64,000 nucleotides of DNA from Pseudomonas sp. Irchel 3A7 (GCF_900187565.1 NZ_FYED01000006.1:186001-250000), one strand, 5' to 3'; positions 35,612-44,732 are shown, numbered from the stretch's first letter. Notes: generated from the sequence alone by a model not told the origin. Made by a program: numbers and translations.

Positions 35612-35680
35612 CTCTTCGCGAGCAGGCTCGCTCCCACAAGGATCACACGCCTCCCTGTGGGAGCGAGCCTGCTCGCGAAG
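35612..35680. repeat. Inverted REP doublet after pueA
   Basis: Arms CTCTTCGCGAGCAGGCTCGC and CTGTGGGAGCGAGCCTGCTC with tail GAAGAACGATAAC, nearly the same as 24882-24947 at the other side of the apr-pue cluster and in the same orientation. Confidence 0.9.
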
Positions 35681-35696
35681 AACGATAACGCGGTCG

Positions 35697-35921
35697 TCAG
35701 TCTTCCTGGCGAATCGTGGTCACTTCATCAGCCTTGACCTTGACCTTCGCCCCGGAAATATCCTCGAATTCGAAGAAGCCGTCCTTGGTCTTGGTTTTCG
35801 GCATGTCCTTGGTCAAATACTGGGTGCCATTCTGCAGGGTGACCACCGTTGGCGTGGAGCACCCGGTCAGCATCATAAAAGCCGCTGCCGCCAAGGGAAA
35901 ACCCAGAGTCTTGATGTTCAT
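35697..35921 (-). CDS. Small YgdI/YgdR-like lipoprotein
   Basis: 74 aa from the ATG at 35921 with GAGGTGG upstream. A lipobox follows a hydrophobic stretch (AAAAFMMLTGCSTPTVV). The mature part is an SH3-like DUF903 domain: LQNGTQYLTKDMPKTKTKDG then FFEFEDISGAKVKVKADEV. Family members are small outer- or inner-membrane lipoproteins of unknown role. It has its own promoter and converges on pueA. Confidence 0.88.
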   Translation of the reverse strand: MNIKTLGFPLAAAAFMMLTGCSTPTVVTLQNGTQYLTKDMPKTKTKDGFFEFEDISGAKVKVKADEVTTIRQED

Positions 35922-36116
35922 ATCCACCTCTAACACTTCAAAAAAACGCAGCGACTGTCGCGTTCGACAGCACCTCTATCGCGGTTGGTGCAACGGATCG
36001 GCAGAAAGTTCGACGCGGCGGAAAAAATTTCCTGACAACGCCTCCGCCCATCCTTTTCCGATTGCACCGGGCGGGGCGTTGCTGGTATCTGTACGCATAA
36101 CCAGTACTCGCTCGCC

Positions 36117-37784
36117 ATGGCCCATTTTCCCGTGACCGCAAACCCCCTCGACGATCCGTTCTATTACTTGAACAACTTCATGCAAGTGCTTGATTGGCTT
36201 CAGCATCGCTATGCCGATGTGTTGAGCGTCGAGGAGCAACGGTTCATCGACGCGTTCAATGGCTTGCCCCGTGAATCCCGGGCATTGCTGGTCAGGATGG
36301 TGATGCGCAAGGGCATTCATTTCAGGTGCAGCAAACTGCATTACGTTGAAATCGGTGACATCGCCAGCGCAGCCGAACCGCTAGTGGCGCTGGGTTGGGT
36401 CGATGAACAGCTGCCGTTGTCGGTCGAGGAGGTGTTCGAGCTGTTGCTCAAGGCCGAAATCGTTGAATGCCTGGGTAGCGCGATCGAGCAGCCCAAGGGC
36501 AAAAAGCTCGATTGGCTGCCGGCGCTGATCGAGCAATTTCCCGAGTCGCGCAGCTTCGCTCAATGGTGCCCGTCGCTGAACGAGCGCCTGTTCAGTTTGA
36601 CCATCATGGGCCTTTGCGATCGCTTGCGCTTGATGTTTTTCGGCAATCTTTACCAGGACTGGTCGGAGTTCGTGCTGGCCGACCTGGGCATCTTTACCTA
36701 CGAAAAAGTCGAGTTCTGCGCGGATTCCCGAGGGCTTCGCAGCCGTGAGGACGTGGATGCCTGCATGTTCCTTCATCAATACCAGCAACACTTCGAGGCT
36801 GGAGTGGCGGTGGTCGAGGTGGTCGAGCAGATCAACGGGCTGACGCTGAGCAACCCCTGGTTGCAAAGGCGTCGTGACAAGCTGCTGTTCCAGATCGCCC
36901 AGCATTGCGAACGCATGGCGGACTTCTCCATGGCGCTGGCGTTGTACCGCCAATGCGCCTATCCGGGCTCGCGTCAGCGGTTGATCCGCGTGCTGGAGCG
37001 TTGCGGGGAATATGAACTGGCCCTGGCCCTCGCCACCCAGGCCGAACAATCGCCACAAAGCGCCGCCGAACAACAGCAATTGCTGCGCATGTTGCCCCGG
37101 CTGCGGCGCAAGCTGGGCGGGCCACCCGTCAAGCGTCCGTCCGCGCGGGAAATGGTGCGCCTGGAGCTGCAACTGCCCAGGACCGACCCGGAGATGTCGG
37201 TGGAATTTTACGTTCAGGGGCACCTGGCGCAAGCGTCGGCGCCGGTGCATTACGTCGAAAACAGCCTGATCAACTCACTCTTCGGCCTGTTGTGCTGGCC
37301 AGCCATTTTCGCACCGCTGCCGGGAGCCTTTTTCCATCCGTTCCAGCGCGGTCCGGTGGATTTGCTCAACGAGGACTTCCATGAGCGAAGGGCCGATCTG
37401 TTCAAAGCCTGCCTGGCGGAACTGGACGACGGTCGTTATCTGTCGACCATTCGCAGGCGCTACAGCGAAAAATGGGGCGTGCAATCGCCCTTCGTCTTTT
37501 GGAACGTACTGAGCGACGAATTGCTGGAGCTAGCCCTGGACTGCTTGCCGGCCGAGCACCTCAAGCACTGGTTCAACCGACTGTTGCTCGACATCAAGGC
37601 CAACCGCGCCGGCATGCCGGACCTGATCCAGTTCTGGCCTGAGCAAAAAACCTACCGCATGATCGAAGTCAAAGGCCCGGGGGATCGTCTGCAGGACAAC
37701 CAACTGCGCTGGCTGGAGTTCTGCCATGAGCACTGCATGCCGATTGCCGTGTGCTACGTGCAATGGGCGGAGCAGGGCGCTTGA
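36117..37784 (+). CDS. FAN1-type structure-specific nuclease (VRR-NUC)
   Basis: 555 aa. FAN1 cuts 5' flaps and unhooks DNA interstrand crosslinks; bacterial homologues from Pseudomonas have been studied structurally. The C-terminal VRR-NUC core is complete: metal ligands GMPDLIQFW and MIEVKGPGDRL, then DNQLRWLEFCHEH. Upstream are the SAP-like and TPR-like regions, with ERCGEYELALALATQAEQSP in the latter. There is no signal or membrane segment. It overlaps a helicase gene by four bases (TTGA), so nuclease and helicase are made together. Family call firm, symbol left blank because naming varies in bacteria. Confidence 0.93.
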   Translation: MAHFPVTANPLDDPFYYLNNFMQVLDWLQHRYADVLSVEEQRFIDAFNGLPRESRALLVRMVMRKGIHFRCSKLHYVEIGDIASAAEPLVALGWVDEQLPLSVEEVFELLLKAEIVECLGSAIEQPKGKKLDWLPALIEQFPESRSFAQWCPSLNERLFSLTIMGLCDRLRLMFFGNLYQDWSEFVLADLGIFTYEKVEFCADSRGLRSREDVDACMFLHQYQQHFEAGVAVVEVVEQINGLTLSNPWLQRRRDKLLFQIAQHCERMADFSMALALYRQCAYPGSRQRLIRVLERCGEYELALALATQAEQSPQSAAEQQQLLRMLPRLRRKLGGPPVKRPSAREMVRLELQLPRTDPEMSVEFYVQGHLAQASAPVHYVENSLINSLFGLLCWPAIFAPLPGAFFHPFQRGPVDLLNEDFHERRADLFKACLAELDDGRYLSTIRRRYSEKWGVQSPFVFWNVLSDELLELALDCLPAEHLKHWFNRLLLDIKANRAGMPDLIQFWPEQKTYRMIEVKGPGDRLQDNQLRWLEFCHEHCMPIAVCYVQWAEQGA

Positions 37785-40048
37785 GCTACAGCATCGCGGT
37801 GCGGGCGCTGTGTGAGTTCACTGCCAAGGTCGGCGACCTCGACCTGCGCTTCACGCCGTCGCCGACCGCGCTGGAGGGCATCCTCGGCCATCGCACGGTG
37901 GCGTCCCGGCGCAGCGAGGGCTATCAGAGCGAGGTCGCGCTCGAAGGCTTCTATCAGAATCTGAAGGTCAAGGGGCGGGCGGATGGCTACGATCCCGCGC
38001 AAAACTGCCTGGAGGAGGTCAAGACCTACCGCGGCGACTTGAGCAAGCAGCCGGCCAATCACCGTCAACTGCACTGGGCCCAAGCGAAAATCTACGGGTG
38101 GCTGATGTGCCGCAAACGTGAGCTTGGCCAGATCAACCTTGCGCTGGTGTATTTCGACATCGTCAGCGAAAAGGAAACCTGTCTGGTCGAGACTTTCAGC
38201 GCCCCGCAGCTGCAGCAATTCTTCGAAGAACATTGCACCCGGTTCCTGCACTGGGCCGAGCGGGAAATGGCCCATCGCGAGGGGCGCAACCGGGCGGCGC
38301 AGGCGCTGAGGTTTCCCCATGCCGATTTTCGACCGGGGCAGCGTCATCTCGCCGAATCGGTGTTCAAGGCCGTCAGCACCGGCCGTTGCCTGATGGCCCA
38401 GGCGCCGACGGGGATTGGCAAGACCGTCGGCACGCTATTCCCGATGCTCAAGGCCCTGGCGCCACAGCGGCTGGACAAGGTGTTCTTTCTCACGGCGAAG
38501 ACCCCGGGGCGCAAACTGGCCCTGGATGCGGCGCAGGTCATCATTGACAGTGCCGATGCCCCGCCCTTGCGCGTTCTGGAGATGATTGCCCGGGACAAGG
38601 CCTGCGAGCACCCGGACAAGGCGTGCCATGGCGAATCCTGCCCGTTGGCCCAGGGTTTCTATGACCGCTTGCCGGCCGCGCGCCAGGCCGCCAGTGAACT
38701 GAACCTGCTGGATCAAAATGCATTGCGCACCATCGCCCTGGCGCATGGGGTATGTCCGTATTACTTGAGTCAGGAAATGGCCCGTTGGGCCGACCTGGTC
38801 GTTGCCGATTACAACTATTACTTCGACTTCAGCGCGTTGCTGTTCGGGTTGGCCCAGGCCAACCAGTGGAACGTCGCGGTGCTGGTGGACGAAGCCCACA
38901 ATCTGGTGGAGCGCGCACGCCAGATGTACAGCGCCAGCCTCGATCAGGCGACCCTCGACACGGTACGAAAAAGCGCTCCCGAGCCGTTGAAAAAGCCCCT
39001 CCAGCGGGTCAATCGCGAATGGAACGCCCTGCATAATCAGCAGCAGGGCGCCTATCAGGCTTATGACAAGACCCCGGAAAAACTGCTCCAGGCGATGTCA
39101 GCCTGCAGTGCCAGCATCGGCGACTACCTCAACGATCACCCGCAGGGGCTGGACAGCACGCTCCAGGGTTTTTACTTCGACTTGTTGCAGTTCAGCCGCG
39201 TGGCTGAGCTCTTCGACGAACATTTCCTGTTCGATATCAGCAAACGCGACCTTGAGCGCAAACGACAGCGCTCGCAGCTGTGCCTGCGTAACGTGGTGCC
39301 TGCCGGCTTCATCGGGCCGCGCCTGACGGCCGCACGCAGCACCGTGCTGTTCTCGGCGACGCTAAGCCCGCGCCACTACTACGCCGATCTGCTGGGGACG
39401 CCGGCGAACACCGTGAGCATCGACGTCGAATCGCCATTTGACGCCGACCAGTTGCAGGTTCACATCGTCAGCCGGATATCCACGCGGTTCGTCCATCGCC
39501 AGGCGTCCGTGGCGCCGATTGTCGAGTTGATCGCCAACCAGTTCGGCCAGCGCCCGGGCAACTACCTGGCGTTTTTCAGCAGCTTTGATTATTTGCAGCA
39601 AGTGTCGCTGTTGCTGGCCGAACGACATCCGGGGATCAGGCAGTGGTCGCAGTCCCGGGGCATGGCAGAAGCGCAACGCCAGCAATTTCTCGATCAGTTC
39701 ACCGAAGGTAGCGAAGGCATCGGTTTTGCGGTGCTGGGCGGGGCATTCGGCGAGGGCATCGACTTGCCCGGTGCGCGACTGATCGGCGCGTTCATCGCCA
39801 CCCTGGGACTGGCGCAATTCAATCCGGTCAACGAACAGATGAAAGGGCGCATGGCCGCGATTTTTGGCGCCGGCTACGATTACACCTATCTGTTTCCCGG
39901 TGTGCAGAAAGTGGTGCAGGCCGCCGGAAGGGTGATCCGCACCCAGCAGGACCAGGGCGTGGTGATGCTGATCGATGACCGCTTTGGCGAGAGCAAGGTC
40001 AGGCAGTTGCTGCCGCGCTGGTGGTCGATTGGCAAATCGCTTGCTTGA
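37781..40048 (+). CDS. PD-(D/E)XK nuclease-XPD/DinG helicase fusion
   Basis: 755 aa from the TTG at 37781, which overlaps the FAN1 stop; start at MSYSIAVRALCEFTAKVGDL. Residues ~1-165 carry a RecB/Cas4-like nuclease pattern: GRADGYDP, LEEVKTYRG (ExK) and HWAQAKIYGWL. Next comes a superfamily 2 helicase: Walker A APTGIGKT, Walker B LVDEAHN (DEAH) and motif VI QAAGRVIRTQQDQG. Four Cys around CEHPDKACHGESC and VCPYY fit the iron-sulfur cluster of XPD and DinG. It should be a 5'-3' helicase. With FAN1 it makes a likely crosslink- or branched-DNA-repair pair. Confidence 0.9.
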   Translation: MSYSIAVRALCEFTAKVGDLDLRFTPSPTALEGILGHRTVASRRSEGYQSEVALEGFYQNLKVKGRADGYDPAQNCLEEVKTYRGDLSKQPANHRQLHWAQAKIYGWLMCRKRELGQINLALVYFDIVSEKETCLVETFSAPQLQQFFEEHCTRFLHWAEREMAHREGRNRAAQALRFPHADFRPGQRHLAESVFKAVSTGRCLMAQAPTGIGKTVGTLFPMLKALAPQRLDKVFFLTAKTPGRKLALDAAQVIIDSADAPPLRVLEMIARDKACEHPDKACHGESCPLAQGFYDRLPAARQAASELNLLDQNALRTIALAHGVCPYYLSQEMARWADLVVADYNYYFDFSALLFGLAQANQWNVAVLVDEAHNLVERARQMYSASLDQATLDTVRKSAPEPLKKPLQRVNREWNALHNQQQGAYQAYDKTPEKLLQAMSACSASIGDYLNDHPQGLDSTLQGFYFDLLQFSRVAELFDEHFLFDISKRDLERKRQRSQLCLRNVVPAGFIGPRLTAARSTVLFSATLSPRHYYADLLGTPANTVSIDVESPFDADQLQVHIVSRISTRFVHRQASVAPIVELIANQFGQRPGNYLAFFSSFDYLQQVSLLLAERHPGIRQWSQSRGMAEAQRQQFLDQFTEGSEGIGFAVLGGAFGEGIDLPGARLIGAFIATLGLAQFNPVNEQMKGRMAAIFGAGYDYTYLFPGVQKVVQAAGRVIRTQQDQGVVMLIDDRFGESKVRQLLPRWWSIGKSLA

Positions 40049-40072
40049 GGCATCAAGGGTGGTCGGGTGAGC

Positions 40073-40090
40073 GCCGAAGTTTCGGCTTTT
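40073..40090 (+). terminator. Terminator after the helicase gene
   Basis: GCCGA, loop AGTT, TCGGC, then TTTT, 25 bp past the stop codon. Confidence 0.65.
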
Positions 40091-40144
40091 CAAATCGACA
40101 GTTTGTCGCATACTCCAGAAAAACAATCATGACGCGAGAACCCA

Positions 40145-42067
40145 ATGAGCGAGGATCGAACCAAAGTGGACGTGAGCGATGAGACGCGCTTCCGTCTGCT
40201 GATCGATGCGGTGGTCGACTACGCGATCTACATGATTGATCCCGACGGCATCATTACCAGTTGGAATGCCGGCGCCAGGCGGTTCAAGGGGTATGAGGAG
40301 GCCGAGATTCTCGGTCAGCATTTCTCGCGGTTCTACACCGACGAGGATCGCCAGGCCGGTTTGCCGCAACGGGCGCTGGACACGGCGATTCGCGAAGGAC
40401 GTTTCGAAGGCGAGGGCTGGCGTGTGCGCAAGGACGGCACGCACTTCTGGTCCCATGTGGTGATCGATCCGATCCGCGATCCTTCGGGCCGGTTGCTGGG
40501 GTTTGCCAAGATCACCCGCGACCTGACCGACCGCAAAATGGCCGAGGAAACCCTCAAGCAAAGCGAACAGCAATTTCGCTTGCTGGTGCAAAGCGTCACC
40601 GATTACGCCATCTACATGCTTACCCCGGACGGGCGCGTCAGCAACTGGAACCCGGGAGCCCAACGCATCAAGGGTTATTTGCCCGATGAAGTCATCGGCA
40701 AGCATTTCTCGATGTTTTACACCCCCGAGGATCGCGAAGCCGGCGAGCCGCTGCGCACCCTGGACGTTGCGGTGCGCGAAGGGCGGTTCGAAAACAAGGG
40801 CTGGCGCCTGCGCAAGGACGGCACGCGCTTTCTCGCCCATGTGGTGGTGGACCCGATCTGGGGGGATACGGGTACATTGCTCGGGTTCGCCAAGATCACC
40901 CGCGACATCACCGAGGCGGCACAAGCGCAGCAGACTCTCGAGCAAACCCGCGAGGCGCTGTTCCAGGCGCAGAAAATGCAAGCCATCGGCCAGCTCAGTG
41001 GCGGGATTGCCCACGACTTCAATAATTTGCTGACCGTGATTCTCGGCAATCTGGAAATCGTCCGTAAGCGCATGCCAGACGATCCGAGATTGACCCGTCT
41101 GCTGGACAACGCCGTCCAGGGCGCCTTGCGTGGCGTCTCCCTGACCCAGCGCATGCTGGCGTTTGCCCGGCGCCAGGAACTCAAGGCCGAAGCCGTCGAA
41201 ATACCGAAGCTGGTGGAGGGCATCACCGGACTCTTGCGCAGCTCCCTGGGGCCTACGGTGAAAATCGAAACCCGCTTTACGCCAGAACCCGAGCCGGTGC
41301 TGGCCGACGTCAATCAGCTTGAGCTGGCGGTTCTCAACCTGGCGACCAATGCGCGCGATGCGATGCCCAATGGCGGAACCCTCGTGCTTGGCACGCGCAC
41401 GGAAGTGGTCCTGGATCATCCCCATTCAGCCCTGGCAGCGGGGCGCTACGTGTGCTTTTCCGTCACAGACACAGGGGAAGGCATGGATGACGCCACCCTG
41501 TCTTCGGCAATGGACCCGTTTTTCACCACCAAGGGTGTCGGCAAGGGGACGGGACTGGGGCTATCGATGGTGCATGGCTTTATCGAACAGATGGGGGGGC
41601 GCTTCCTGCTCAAAAGCGAGAAGGACAAAGGCACCACCGCCGAACTCTGGCTGCCGGTGGCCAAGGCCGGTTCGGTGACCGGACGACAGGCCACGGAGCC
41701 GGACGCACCGCAGGTTCAGCGACTCAATGTACTGGTGGTCGATGACGATAGCCTGGTGTTGACCAGCACCTGCCTGTTGCTGGAAGACCTGGGGCATCAT
41801 GTCAGTATTGCCGAATCGGCTGCCCAGGCGTTGCAGTTACTGAAAAGCGAGCAGCACTTCGATCTGGTCATCACCGATATGGCCATGCCGCAAATGAATG
41901 GTGCGCAACTGGCGCAGGCCATCCAGATCATGATGCCGAACCTGCCGATCATCCTTGCCACGGGGTATGCCGAACGCCTGGATGGCTTTGCGGCCAGACT
42001 CCCGCGCCTGTCCAAACCCTTTACCCAGATAAACCTGGTGGACATCATCGCAGCGACGATGAAGTGA
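40145..42067 (+). CDS. Cytosolic PAS-PAS hybrid histidine kinase with receiver
   Basis: 640 aa, no membrane segments. Two similar PAS domains (~15-125 and ~140-255), each with a DYAIYM segment and WN-GA-R-KGY, suggest internal duplication. Then come HisKA with the phospho-acceptor His290 in LSGGIAHDFNNLLTVI, the ATPase (NLATNARDAMPNGG, DTGEGMD, GTGLGLSMVHGFI) and a receiver with acceptor Asp578 in DLVITDMAMPQMNG. The H-box form is HWE-free HisKA_3-like HDFNN, seen in hybrid kinases without a fixed partner. No response-regulator gene adjoins. The 3' end overlaps the convergent antiporter gene by 23 bp. Confidence 0.93.
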   Translation: MSEDRTKVDVSDETRFRLLIDAVVDYAIYMIDPDGIITSWNAGARRFKGYEEAEILGQHFSRFYTDEDRQAGLPQRALDTAIREGRFEGEGWRVRKDGTHFWSHVVIDPIRDPSGRLLGFAKITRDLTDRKMAEETLKQSEQQFRLLVQSVTDYAIYMLTPDGRVSNWNPGAQRIKGYLPDEVIGKHFSMFYTPEDREAGEPLRTLDVAVREGRFENKGWRLRKDGTRFLAHVVVDPIWGDTGTLLGFAKITRDITEAAQAQQTLEQTREALFQAQKMQAIGQLSGGIAHDFNNLLTVILGNLEIVRKRMPDDPRLTRLLDNAVQGALRGVSLTQRMLAFARRQELKAEAVEIPKLVEGITGLLRSSLGPTVKIETRFTPEPEPVLADVNQLELAVLNLATNARDAMPNGGTLVLGTRTEVVLDHPHSALAAGRYVCFSVTDTGEGMDDATLSSAMDPFFTTKGVGKGTGLGLSMVHGFIEQMGGRFLLKSEKDKGTTAELWLPVAKAGSVTGRQATEPDAPQVQRLNVLVVDDDSLVLTSTCLLLEDLGHHVSIAESAAQALQLLKSEQHFDLVITDMAMPQMNGAQLAQAIQIMMPNLPIILATGYAERLDGFAARLPRLSKPFTQINLVDIIAATMK

Positions 42068-43409
42068 GCCGGCGGTTGTGTTGCTCGTATCGTGCCAGCA
42101 TCGGCTGGGTGCTGATGCCGTGCAGCAAAATGCTCAGCGCCACCACCGACAGCGTAAGGTCGGTACACAGGCCGGCCACTGCTGTCGGGAGGTCGTGGTT
42201 CAAGGCGTAGAACAGATAGTAAAAACTACCGATACCGCGAATCCCGAACCAGCCGATCAAAAGACGTTGCCGGCCGTTCAGCAAACTGCCCCAAGGCACG
42301 AGCGCGACGCTCAGGGGCCGAATCACGCAGAACAGTACCAATGAGATCGCCAGTGCACGCCAGTCCCAGTGCCCGATCAGTACCACTCCGAGCAGGGTCA
42401 CCAGAAACACTTCCATGGCCCGTTCGACCAGGCCGCCGAAAGACAGCATGTCACCGATCATGATGCCGGCGGCGACCTGGCTCTCCTCCAGATTCGCCAC
42501 ATCGCCATGCACCGCGGCATCGGGCTCGACATACTGATGACCGACCACCGCTTGTACCAAGTGCTCGGCCGGCGGTTGAGTGTGCCCCGTTGACTTGACC
42601 TCGGCCCGACGCAAGCCCAGACCGGCGGCGAACACCGAGAGAAAGCCGTAGCCATGAACCGCCTCGGCCGCGACATAGGCCAGCGCAATCAGGGCGAACG
42701 TCAGGTAGTCGTTGGGGGAGAGGGTGCTGTCGGCATTGCGGATACGCATCGACAGGGTCAGGCGCCCGATGCCGCGTCCCATGCAGTAGCCAATCAGCAA
42801 GCCGGCGGGCACAGCCCATAACAGACGTTTGAGCGCCCAATCATCCAGCCAGGCACTGGACGAACCCTCGCCTTGTTGCAAGAACAGCAAACCGAGGATC
42901 ACAAACGGAAAAGCGATGCCGTCATTGAGACCGGCCTCGCCGGAGAGCCCGAAACGTACCGGGTCGTCATCCTTGGCGTCGTTGACCTGCACCAGGGATG
43001 CGAGCACCGGGTCGGTGGGCGCCAGAATCGCGCCGATCAGCAATGACGGCCCCCACGCCAGGCCGAAGGCAAAGTGCAGTAACAGGCAGACGCCGGTGAT
43101 GCTCAGGAGCATCACCGGCCCCGCCAGGCCGAATGCCACCCGCCACTTCCTGTCCTTGAGCGGCAGTCGCAGCTTGAGCCCGCAGACGAACAGCGAAAAC
43201 AACACCGCCACTTCCGTCAGGTGCTCCATCCAGACCGCCGCATCCTTGATATCCAGCCGGAGCCAGCCCAGGCCCGCCGGCCCGATCGCCACCCCCAGGG
43301 CCAGGCACACGGCCGAAGTGGTCACCGGCAGCCAGCGCAGGTATGACGAGGTGAGTGCCAGCGTCAGCAGCACGGCTCCCAACACCGCAACCCAGGCGAT
43401 AAAGCTCAT
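42045..43409 (-). CDS. CPA1-family cation/proton antiporter
   Basis: 454 aa from the ATG at 43409 (MSFIAWVAVLGAVLLTLALT). About 12 membrane helices and the conserved ion-site region GLSGEAGLNDGIAFPFVILG, with the Asn-Asp pair and ILAPTDPVLASLVQV, place it with NhaP/CPA1 exchangers that swap Na+ or K+ for H+. It has a long hydrophilic insert after helix 8 (RAEVKSTGHTQPPAEHLVQA). No Shine-Dalgarno sequence of its own: a seven-codon upstream frame with a strong GGAGG ends on its ATG (ATGA), so initiation may be coupled. The longer start at 43460 is an alternative. Confidence 0.92.
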   Translation of the reverse strand: MSFIAWVAVLGAVLLTLALTSSYLRWLPVTTSAVCLALGVAIGPAGLGWLRLDIKDAAVWMEHLTEVAVLFSLFVCGLKLRLPLKDRKWRVAFGLAGPVMLLSITGVCLLLHFAFGLAWGPSLLIGAILAPTDPVLASLVQVNDAKDDDPVRFGLSGEAGLNDGIAFPFVILGLLFLQQGEGSSSAWLDDWALKRLLWAVPAGLLIGYCMGRGIGRLTLSMRIRNADSTLSPNDYLTFALIALAYVAAEAVHGYGFLSVFAAGLGLRRAEVKSTGHTQPPAEHLVQAVVGHQYVEPDAAVHGDVANLEESQVAAGIMIGDMLSFGGLVERAMEVFLVTLLGVVLIGHWDWRALAISLVLFCVIRPLSVALVPWGSLLNGRQRLLIGWFGIRGIGSFYYLFYALNHDLPTAVAGLCTDLTLSVVALSILLHGISTQPMLARYEQHNRRLTSSSLR

Positions 43410-43429
43410 GGCTGCAAAGCTGCGGACAT
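43406..43429 (-). CDS. Possible seven-residue leader peptide coupled to the antiporter
   Basis: ATG at 43429, preceded by GGAGG at a good distance, reads MSAALQP and stops with TGA overlapping the antiporter ATG (ATGA). The antiporter itself lacks a ribosome binding site. A minicistron that delivers ribosomes to the main start is a reasonable reading; use of the 43460 start would remove the need for it. Confidence 0.4.
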   Translation of the reverse strand: MSAALQP

Positions 43430-43470
43430 GACGACCTCCAGATAGCGAAAGCCCCGCCATGGCGTAAACC

Positions 43471-43570
43471 TGTAGGAGCGAGCTTGCTCGCGATGGCCGT
43501 TAACGATAACGCGTGCTTACTGGCTAAATGCGGCGCTCTTCAGTCCATCGCGAGCAAGCTCGCTCCTACA
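43471..43570. repeat. Inverted REP doublet, TAGGAGCGAGCTTGCTCG variant
   Basis: TGTAGGAGCGAGCTTGCTCG and its complement ending CGAGCAAGCTCGCTCCTACA, about 50 bp apart, between the antiporter and SDR genes. Gap 43430-43646 otherwise holds nothing I can name. Confidence 0.9.
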
Positions 43571-43646
43571 GGATCACGTCGTGGCCGAGTAAGCTGTGGA
43601 GCACTCGACGCGTCCAAGGGTTCCATTTTTCATTAGACCCCCGACG

Positions 43647-44507
43647 TCAAAGGATCGGTTTGCCCCCGGTCACGCCAAAGCGCTGGCCGGTGATGTAGCT
43701 GCCTTCATCCGAGGCCAGCAGGACATAAATCGGCGCAACCTCCACCGGTTGCCCCGGCCGCCCCAGCGGTGTGTTGCCACCGAAGTTCTGCACCGTTTCC
43801 TCCGGCATGGTCGAGACAATCAAGGGCGTCCAGATCGGCCCCGGCGCCACGCTGTTCACACGGATATTCTTTGGCCCGAGCATTTGTGCCAGGCCCGCGG
43901 TGAAGTTGGCAATTGCGCCTTTGGTCGTGGCATAGGCGAGCAGGGTCGGGTTGGGCATGTCCGAATTGACCGAACTGGTATTGATGATCGAACTGCCGGG
44001 CTTCATGTGTTTCAGCGCAGCCTGACAAACCCTGAAAATGGCGGTGATGTTGACGTCGAAAGTCATCACCCATTCCTCATCGGGTATGTCCTCGAGGCTC
44101 TCATGGGTCATCTGGAACGCGGCGTTGTTGACCAGCACGTCGATGCGGCCGAAGTGTTCGACGGTTTTTTCCACCAGCGCCCGACAATGCACCTTGTGCG
44201 CCAGGTCGCCGGGCAGCAGCAGGCATTGCCGACCCGCCTGTTCGACCCAGCGGGCGGTTTCCTCGGCATCTTCCTGTTCATCGAGGTAGGCAACGGCGAC
44301 ATCGGCACCTTCGCGGGCGAAGGCAATGGCGACGGCACGGCCGATCCCGCTGTCGCCACCGGTGATCAGCGCAATCTTGCCCTCAAGGCGTCCCGAGCCT
44401 TTATAGCTTTGTTCGCCACAGTCCGGGTACGGGTCCATTTTGCGCTGGGAGCCGGGGACGGGCTGCTGTTGTTTGGGGAAGGGTGGTTTTGGATAGTCGG
44501 TCATCAT
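43647..44507 (-). CDS. SDR-family oxidoreductase (YghA/GSP39-like)
   Basis: 286 aa; GGAG precedes the ATG at 44507. It is a classical short-chain dehydrogenase with an N-terminal extension (PYPDCGEQSYKGSGRLEGK) seen in the YghA/general-stress-protein-39 group. NAD(P) motif ITGGDSGIGRAVAIAFAREG, NNAA motif VLVNNAAFQ, catalytic Ser in IINTSSVNS and YATTKGAIANF (Tyr-x3-Lys). The substrate is unknown; relatives are linked to osmotic or oxidative stress. Lone gene flanked by REP doublets. Confidence 0.93.
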   Translation of the reverse strand: MMTDYPKPPFPKQQQPVPGSQRKMDPYPDCGEQSYKGSGRLEGKIALITGGDSGIGRAVAIAFAREGADVAVAYLDEQEDAEETARWVEQAGRQCLLLPGDLAHKVHCRALVEKTVEHFGRIDVLVNNAAFQMTHESLEDIPDEEWVMTFDVNITAIFRVCQAALKHMKPGSSIINTSSVNSDMPNPTLLAYATTKGAIANFTAGLAQMLGPKNIRVNSVAPGPIWTPLIVSTMPEETVQNFGGNTPLGRPGQPVEVAPIYVLLASDEGSYITGQRFGVTGGKPIL

Positions 44508-44614
44508 TGATCTCCAGTCTCAGCGTGGGGAGTCAAAGGGTTGACCGTGGTGTATTGGCTGGAGTTCGGTTGGGTTTCAGATGGCTTGCAAGGCAATTAC
44601 AAACGCATCGGACC

Positions 44615-44705
44615 CTGTGGGAGCGGGCTTGCCCGCGATAGCAGAGTGTCAGTCAACACGAACGTTGACTGTGCCGGCGTCATCGCGGGCAAGCCCGCTC
44701 CCACA
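44615..44705. repeat. Inverted REP doublet, GCGGGCTTGCCCGC variant
   Basis: CTGTGGGAGCGGGCTTGCCC and its complement ending GGGCAAGCCCGCTCCCACA, separated by about 45 bp, between two minus-strand genes. Confidence 0.9.
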
Positions 44706-44732
44706 AGTAGTTTCAGCGTTTCAGATGGCGAA

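Noticed and set aside
35937..36116. Possible tRNA or small RNA between the small lipoprotein gene and the FAN1 gene
   Set aside because: No cloverleaf, terminator or strong stem could be drawn.
42045..42067. 23-bp overlap of convergent genes, also seen at 59812-59834
   Set aside because: Short tail-to-tail overlaps are common in compact genomes; the equal length looks coincidental.
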